Position numbers and translations under genes: made by a program
Origin: CALFER01 sp964472395
Lineage (GTDB): Bacteria; CSSED10-310; CALFER01
NCBI GenBank assembly: GCA_964472395.1
Contig: CAYYMM010000100.1
Location: forward strand, 1 to 17,513
Length of the DNA stretch: 17,513 bases
Direction: 5' to 3'
Notes under the pieces: generated by a model
Database searches by the model: none
Told to the model about the DNA's origin: nothing
What the model saw: the letters and a program-made list of their open reading frames with translations, nothing else
Part shown: positions 14,584 to 17,513 of the stretch, piece by piece
How positions within the stretch are numbered: position 1 is the first letter of the stretch
Layout: each line of letters starts with the position of its first letter

Positions 14584-17513
14584 TTACGTTTGTCGTTCAC
14601 TTCGGCGTTCGGTCAGCGCGATTCGAAGTGCGTCCCGAAGCGTTTCCGGAGCCTGCCCGCCCAGCAGGAACCGTCCGTTTTCAAAGGCCTCCTCACTCAG
14701 GCACAGATGCTCGAAAGCTTCCTGTAATTGGCTTTTAGGACCGGATTGCGATTCTTGTAAACATGTCCGAATCGCCTCCCAATACGGCCGGCTGGAATGA
14801 CCTCTCGCCAGCGCCAGATAAGCGCGCTGGATCAGACAGACTCCCTTGCCGAGTTTTTCACCGGTCCGGATATAGATCGCTTCGGATGCCGCGATACAGG
14901 CCTCGGCATCATCCAGATCATCATCCGCCAGACGCCGGAGACCCGCCAGACGAAACAGTATCTCTGCTTCACGGCGCGCATTGCCGACCTCACGGTGAAT
15001 CCGCAGCGCCTGCTCGAACATCGTTTCGGCCTGATCGATCGCGCCGGTTTCCCAGTCGATGAGGCCGATATTACCGAGTGTGATGCCTTCCATGCGCCGA
15101 TCTTCGATTTCCCGGTGGATTCGCAGTGCCTGATGGTACAGGTTTCGCGCCGAATCATAATCGGAGTCCGAGGACAGAAGGCTTGCGAGATTCCGGAGGA
15201 TCACACCCTCGTTGTGCCGGTCGCCGATCTCACGGATGATCTTCAGGGCGTCCTCGAGTTGCCGCCTGGCTGTGGTTTTGTCCCCGTGGTAACTCGACAC
15301 ATTGGATAGATTGCCCAGGCAGACCGCCATGATGAACTTGTTCCCGATCTCACTGCTGATGTCGTATGCCTTCTGGAACAAATCACGCGCCCGATTTACA
15401 TCGCCGTGGATAAAATGGATCGTGGCAAGATTACCCAGAATGGCCATTCTCGACTTGAGATCTCCGATCTGATCCAGGATTTCGTCCGCCTTTTCATACA
15501 AAACTTTGGACTCATCCATATCCCCGAGATCGAACCGGATCGCCGCCAGTGTGCTGCAGGCCAGTCCGACCATTTTGGTTTCTCCGAGCGATTCGTAGGA
15601 GTCCATTGCCGATTGAGCGAGCGTCAAGGATTGCCGGGCGTCACCGAGCGATTTGATGATGACTGCTTTGAGGCGGATACAATTGGCTCGTAGAAGGGGA
15701 GAGGTAGCTTGTTCGAGCGCTTGTTCGAGTTCACTGAGAGCATCTTTGTATCGAGCCTGCATCAGAAGTACATTCTCGATGAATTCACAACGGATCTGGA
15801 TACGGCGGATATCCGTATCGTTCATCAATTCGAGACACTTTCTGAATGCGGTTTCCGCTTCCCGGAGCGCAAATTGCTCGACGGCTTTCTGCGCCTTTAC
15901 GAGATAATACGATTGGGCACGCTGCGTATCGCCGCCGGCTTCCCAGTGTCGCGAGAGCATCTCGGCACACTCCGGATTGTCGGTTCCGTACTCGGATTCG
16001 TATGCTTCAGCAACCGCTCGGTGCAACTCACTCCTGCGATCCAACGACATGGTATCGTAGATGATGTTACGAATTTTATCGTGTGTGAAGCGCAGATGTC
16101 CGACTTCGGTTTCCATCAGGACCTGCTTTTTAATCAGTTCATCGATGATATCCAGCATGTCGTCACGGAACGGGATGAGATGCCAGAGAATGAGCAGTGG
16201 AAGTTCCTGTCCGATGACCGATGCCACTGAAACGACGTTCAGCCCATCGGGAGAGAGCGCATTCAGTCTGCGTTCCACAAGTTTCAGAATGGCTTTCGGA
16301 AGAGGAAGTTTCTGAAGTGTCGATTGCACATTCGGTTCACCCGCGATGTGCCAGGAGCCGTCTCCTTTCCGGAACAGATGGCCCTCCTCGACCGCTGTCC
16401 TGAGATACTCCGAGATGAAAAACGGATTGCCGTCCGATTGGCTGGCCAGAGAAGTTACAAACCGGGACGGAGGTTGAGGCATGGCCATCATATCCGCGAT
16501 GATCTTTCCGACGGCGTGTGCGTCGAGTTTTCTTAGGATGATCCTCGGGTGATCCGGTTTGTTCAAAAGGCGCTGAAGAGGTTCTTCAGCTTCTTCGGAT
16601 CGATATGCGCAGACCAGAAGAACTGCAGCGTGTCGGAATCGTCCGATCCGCATGATAAACTCCAGGTATCCGACCGTCAGATCGTCAGCCCATTGGAGAT
16701 CATCCAGCAGAATCATGACCGGTTTCCATCGTGAATAGGCTTCCAGAACATCGGAAAGGTAGGTGTAAAGGCGGATTCGAGCGGTATGCGGCGGGAGATC
16801 CTGGGGGTCAGGATTATCCGGTTGGCCAGGGAGTTGCAGAAGTTCGGGGAAGTAATTTCCGAGTATCTTCCCACGAGATCCGAAGATGCGATCCGTCTCG
16901 GATTTATCTCGATCCCGGCAGTAATCGACAATGGCCTGAACGGGTCGGCGGAATACTTCCAGGCAGGAACTGCTGCCGACAGATGGTGTTGAAGATGATA
17001 GGGCGGGGAGGCAACTTCCGGAAAGTGCATCGAATTTACGAATGCGTGACAATCGAATCAACTCAAGCAGAAGCCGGGTTTTCCCGATTCCGCTTTCCCC
17101 TCCAACGAACAGAACCCCACCGGATTCGGACTCCAATCGATCGAGATGGGGCCTGATCAGATCCATTTCCTGATCGCGACCGTAAAAACGTGGGCGGCAG
17201 AGATGCAATCCGGGCTTCGGCATGGCATCGAGAGCCGTTGCGTCCGCGCCCAAGCGGATGAGAGTCACGCAGACATCATCGGCACTGCCGATCCTGTCCT
17301 GGGGATTCTTCGCAAGCAACCGCAGGATCAGACGATCCAGTTCCTCGGGAATACCATCATTCAATCTTGAAGGGGGGGGTGGGTTGAGTTCGAGATGCGC
17401 TTTGATGGTATGGGACAGGGAACTGCCGGGGAAAGGTACGCGACCGGTGAGCAGTTCGTAGAGGATACACCCGACCGAATAGAGATCGGCGCGGGAATCA
17501 GCCAGTTCCCCGA
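14584..17513 (-). CDS. Ser/Thr protein kinase - AAA ATPase - TPR regulatory protein (PknK-like), N-terminus beyond window
   Basis: The frame stays open to the window edge, so this is the C-terminal part (about 975 residues) of a longer protein. The TTG at 17364 is internal. Bases 17513 to about 17240 encode the kinase C-lobe: DSRADLYSVGCILYELLTG (subdomain IX region) and RLLAKNPQDRIG with the conserved late Arg. A STAND/AAA_16-type ATPase follows (FYGRDQEMDLI; Walker A GGESGIGKT at 17074-17103; Walker B VMILLDDLQWAD at 16684-16719). Helical and TPR repeats then run to the C terminus, the clearest being NEGVILRNLASL/SARNLYHQALRIHREI and GITLGNIGLIDW/AETMFEQALRIHREV. The catalytic N-lobe is not visible. 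Kinases of this type are cytoplasmic sensors or regulators; controlled partners here are unknown. It is the only evidently non-exported product in the window. A G8 run lies at 17372-17379, in frame as read. Confidence 0.95.
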   Translation of the reverse strand, partial: GELADSRADLYSVGCILYELLTGRVPFPGSSLSHTIKAHLELNPPPPSRLNDGIPEELDRLILRLLAKNPQDRIGSADDVCVTLIRLGADATALDAMPKPGLHLCRPRFYGRDQEMDLIRPHLDRLESESGGVLFVGGESGIGKTRLLLELIRLSRIRKFDALSGSCLPALSSSTPSVGSSSCLEVFRRPVQAIVDYCRDRDKSETDRIFGSRGKILGNYFPELLQLPGQPDNPDPQDLPPHTARIRLYTYLSDVLEAYSRWKPVMILLDDLQWADDLTVGYLEFIMRIGRFRHAAVLLVCAYRSEEAEEPLQRLLNKPDHPRIILRKLDAHAVGKIIADMMAMPQPPSRFVTSLASQSDGNPFFISEYLRTAVEEGHLFRKGDGSWHIAGEPNVQSTLQKLPLPKAILKLVERRLNALSPDGLNVVSVASVIGQELPLLILWHLIPFRDDMLDIIDELIKKQVLMETEVGHLRFTHDKIRNIIYDTMSLDRRSELHRAVAEAYESEYGTDNPECAEMLSRHWEAGGDTQRAQSYYLVKAQKAVEQFALREAETAFRKCLELMNDTDIRRIQIRCEFIENVLLMQARYKDALSELEQALEQATSPLLRANCIRLKAVIIKSLGDARQSLTLAQSAMDSYESLGETKMVGLACSTLAAIRFDLGDMDESKVLYEKADEILDQIGDLKSRMAILGNLATIHFIHGDVNRARDLFQKAYDISSEIGNKFIMAVCLGNLSNVSSYHGDKTTARRQLEDALKIIREIGDRHNEGVILRNLASLLSSDSDYDSARNLYHQALRIHREIEDRRMEGITLGNIGLIDWETGAIDQAETMFEQALRIHREVGNARREAEILFRLAGLRRLADDDLDDAEACIAASEAIYIRTGEKLGKGVCLIQRAYLALARGHSSRPYWEAIRTCLQESQSGPKSQLQEAFEHLCLSEEAFENGRFLLGGQAPETLRDALRIALTERRSERQT

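Noticed and set aside
1..17513. CRISPR array, tRNA, rRNA, IS element, prophage or known sorting signals (PEP-CTERM, LPXTG, T9SS CTD)
   Set aside because: I looked for direct repeats with spacers, tRNA-like arms, transposase motifs and terminal anchor signatures and saw none.

Overview
The window looks like a chromosomal segment of an uncultured, probably Gram-negative bacterium that exports large multi-domain surface or secreted proteins. Signs of this are Sec-type signal peptides, Thr-Pro-rich 'TPTPTNTP' linkers, choice-of-anchor-type beta-helices, FG-GAP propellers, a KP-43-like subtilase and a PknK-like kinase/ATPase/TPR regulator. I cannot assign a phylum from the sequence alone. Every gene with a visible start has a good Shine-Dalgarno site (AGGAGG or GGGAGG type), and three genes have TTGAC-type -35 boxes at plausible spacing, so sigma70-like expression seems likely. 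No rRNA, tRNA, CRISPR array, IS element or phage gene is visible.

Layout: (1) 1-1100 (+), the 3' part of a gene with the end of a novel domain, a Thr/Pro linker and a formylglycine-generating-enzyme (SUMF1) domain. (2) 1351-5253 (+), a 1300-residue S8 subtilase with a beta-sandwich, a Rossmann-like domain, two Thr/Pro linkers and the novel domain. (3) 5425-7359 (-) and 7718-9640 (+), two divergently transcribed paralogous right-handed beta-helix proteins, each ending in the novel domain. (4) 10058-12004 (+), an FG-GAP (integrin-alpha-like) propeller ending in the novel domain. (5) 12029-12739 (-), an exported DUF2807 'GIN' protein. (6) 13093-14550 (+), an exported protein with the novel domain at its N terminus followed by a BNR/YVTN-like repeat propeller. 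(7) 14584-17513 (-), the C-terminal part of a Ser/Thr kinase-AAA ATPase-TPR protein that runs off the window.

The main discovery is a module of about 115 residues that recurs in six of the eight genes, attached each time to an otherwise unrelated extracellular architecture: FGE, subtilase, two beta-helices, FG-GAP propeller and BNR-like propeller. Its signature is MPxxxFxPGDxCxC...VCN, then PxFVxLDxxGxYxFxP, then PxFxWPxxxGxxxGxxFYGA, ending in FGW. In beta-helix proteins of this kind the same position is usually taken by a surface-sorting signal such as PEP-CTERM, the T9SS CTD or LPXTG. This suggests a lineage-specific, beta-sandwich-like surface or matrix targeting or assembly module. The genes are mostly separate transcription units in mixed orientation, so the cluster looks like a locally expanded family of surface proteins rather than one operon.
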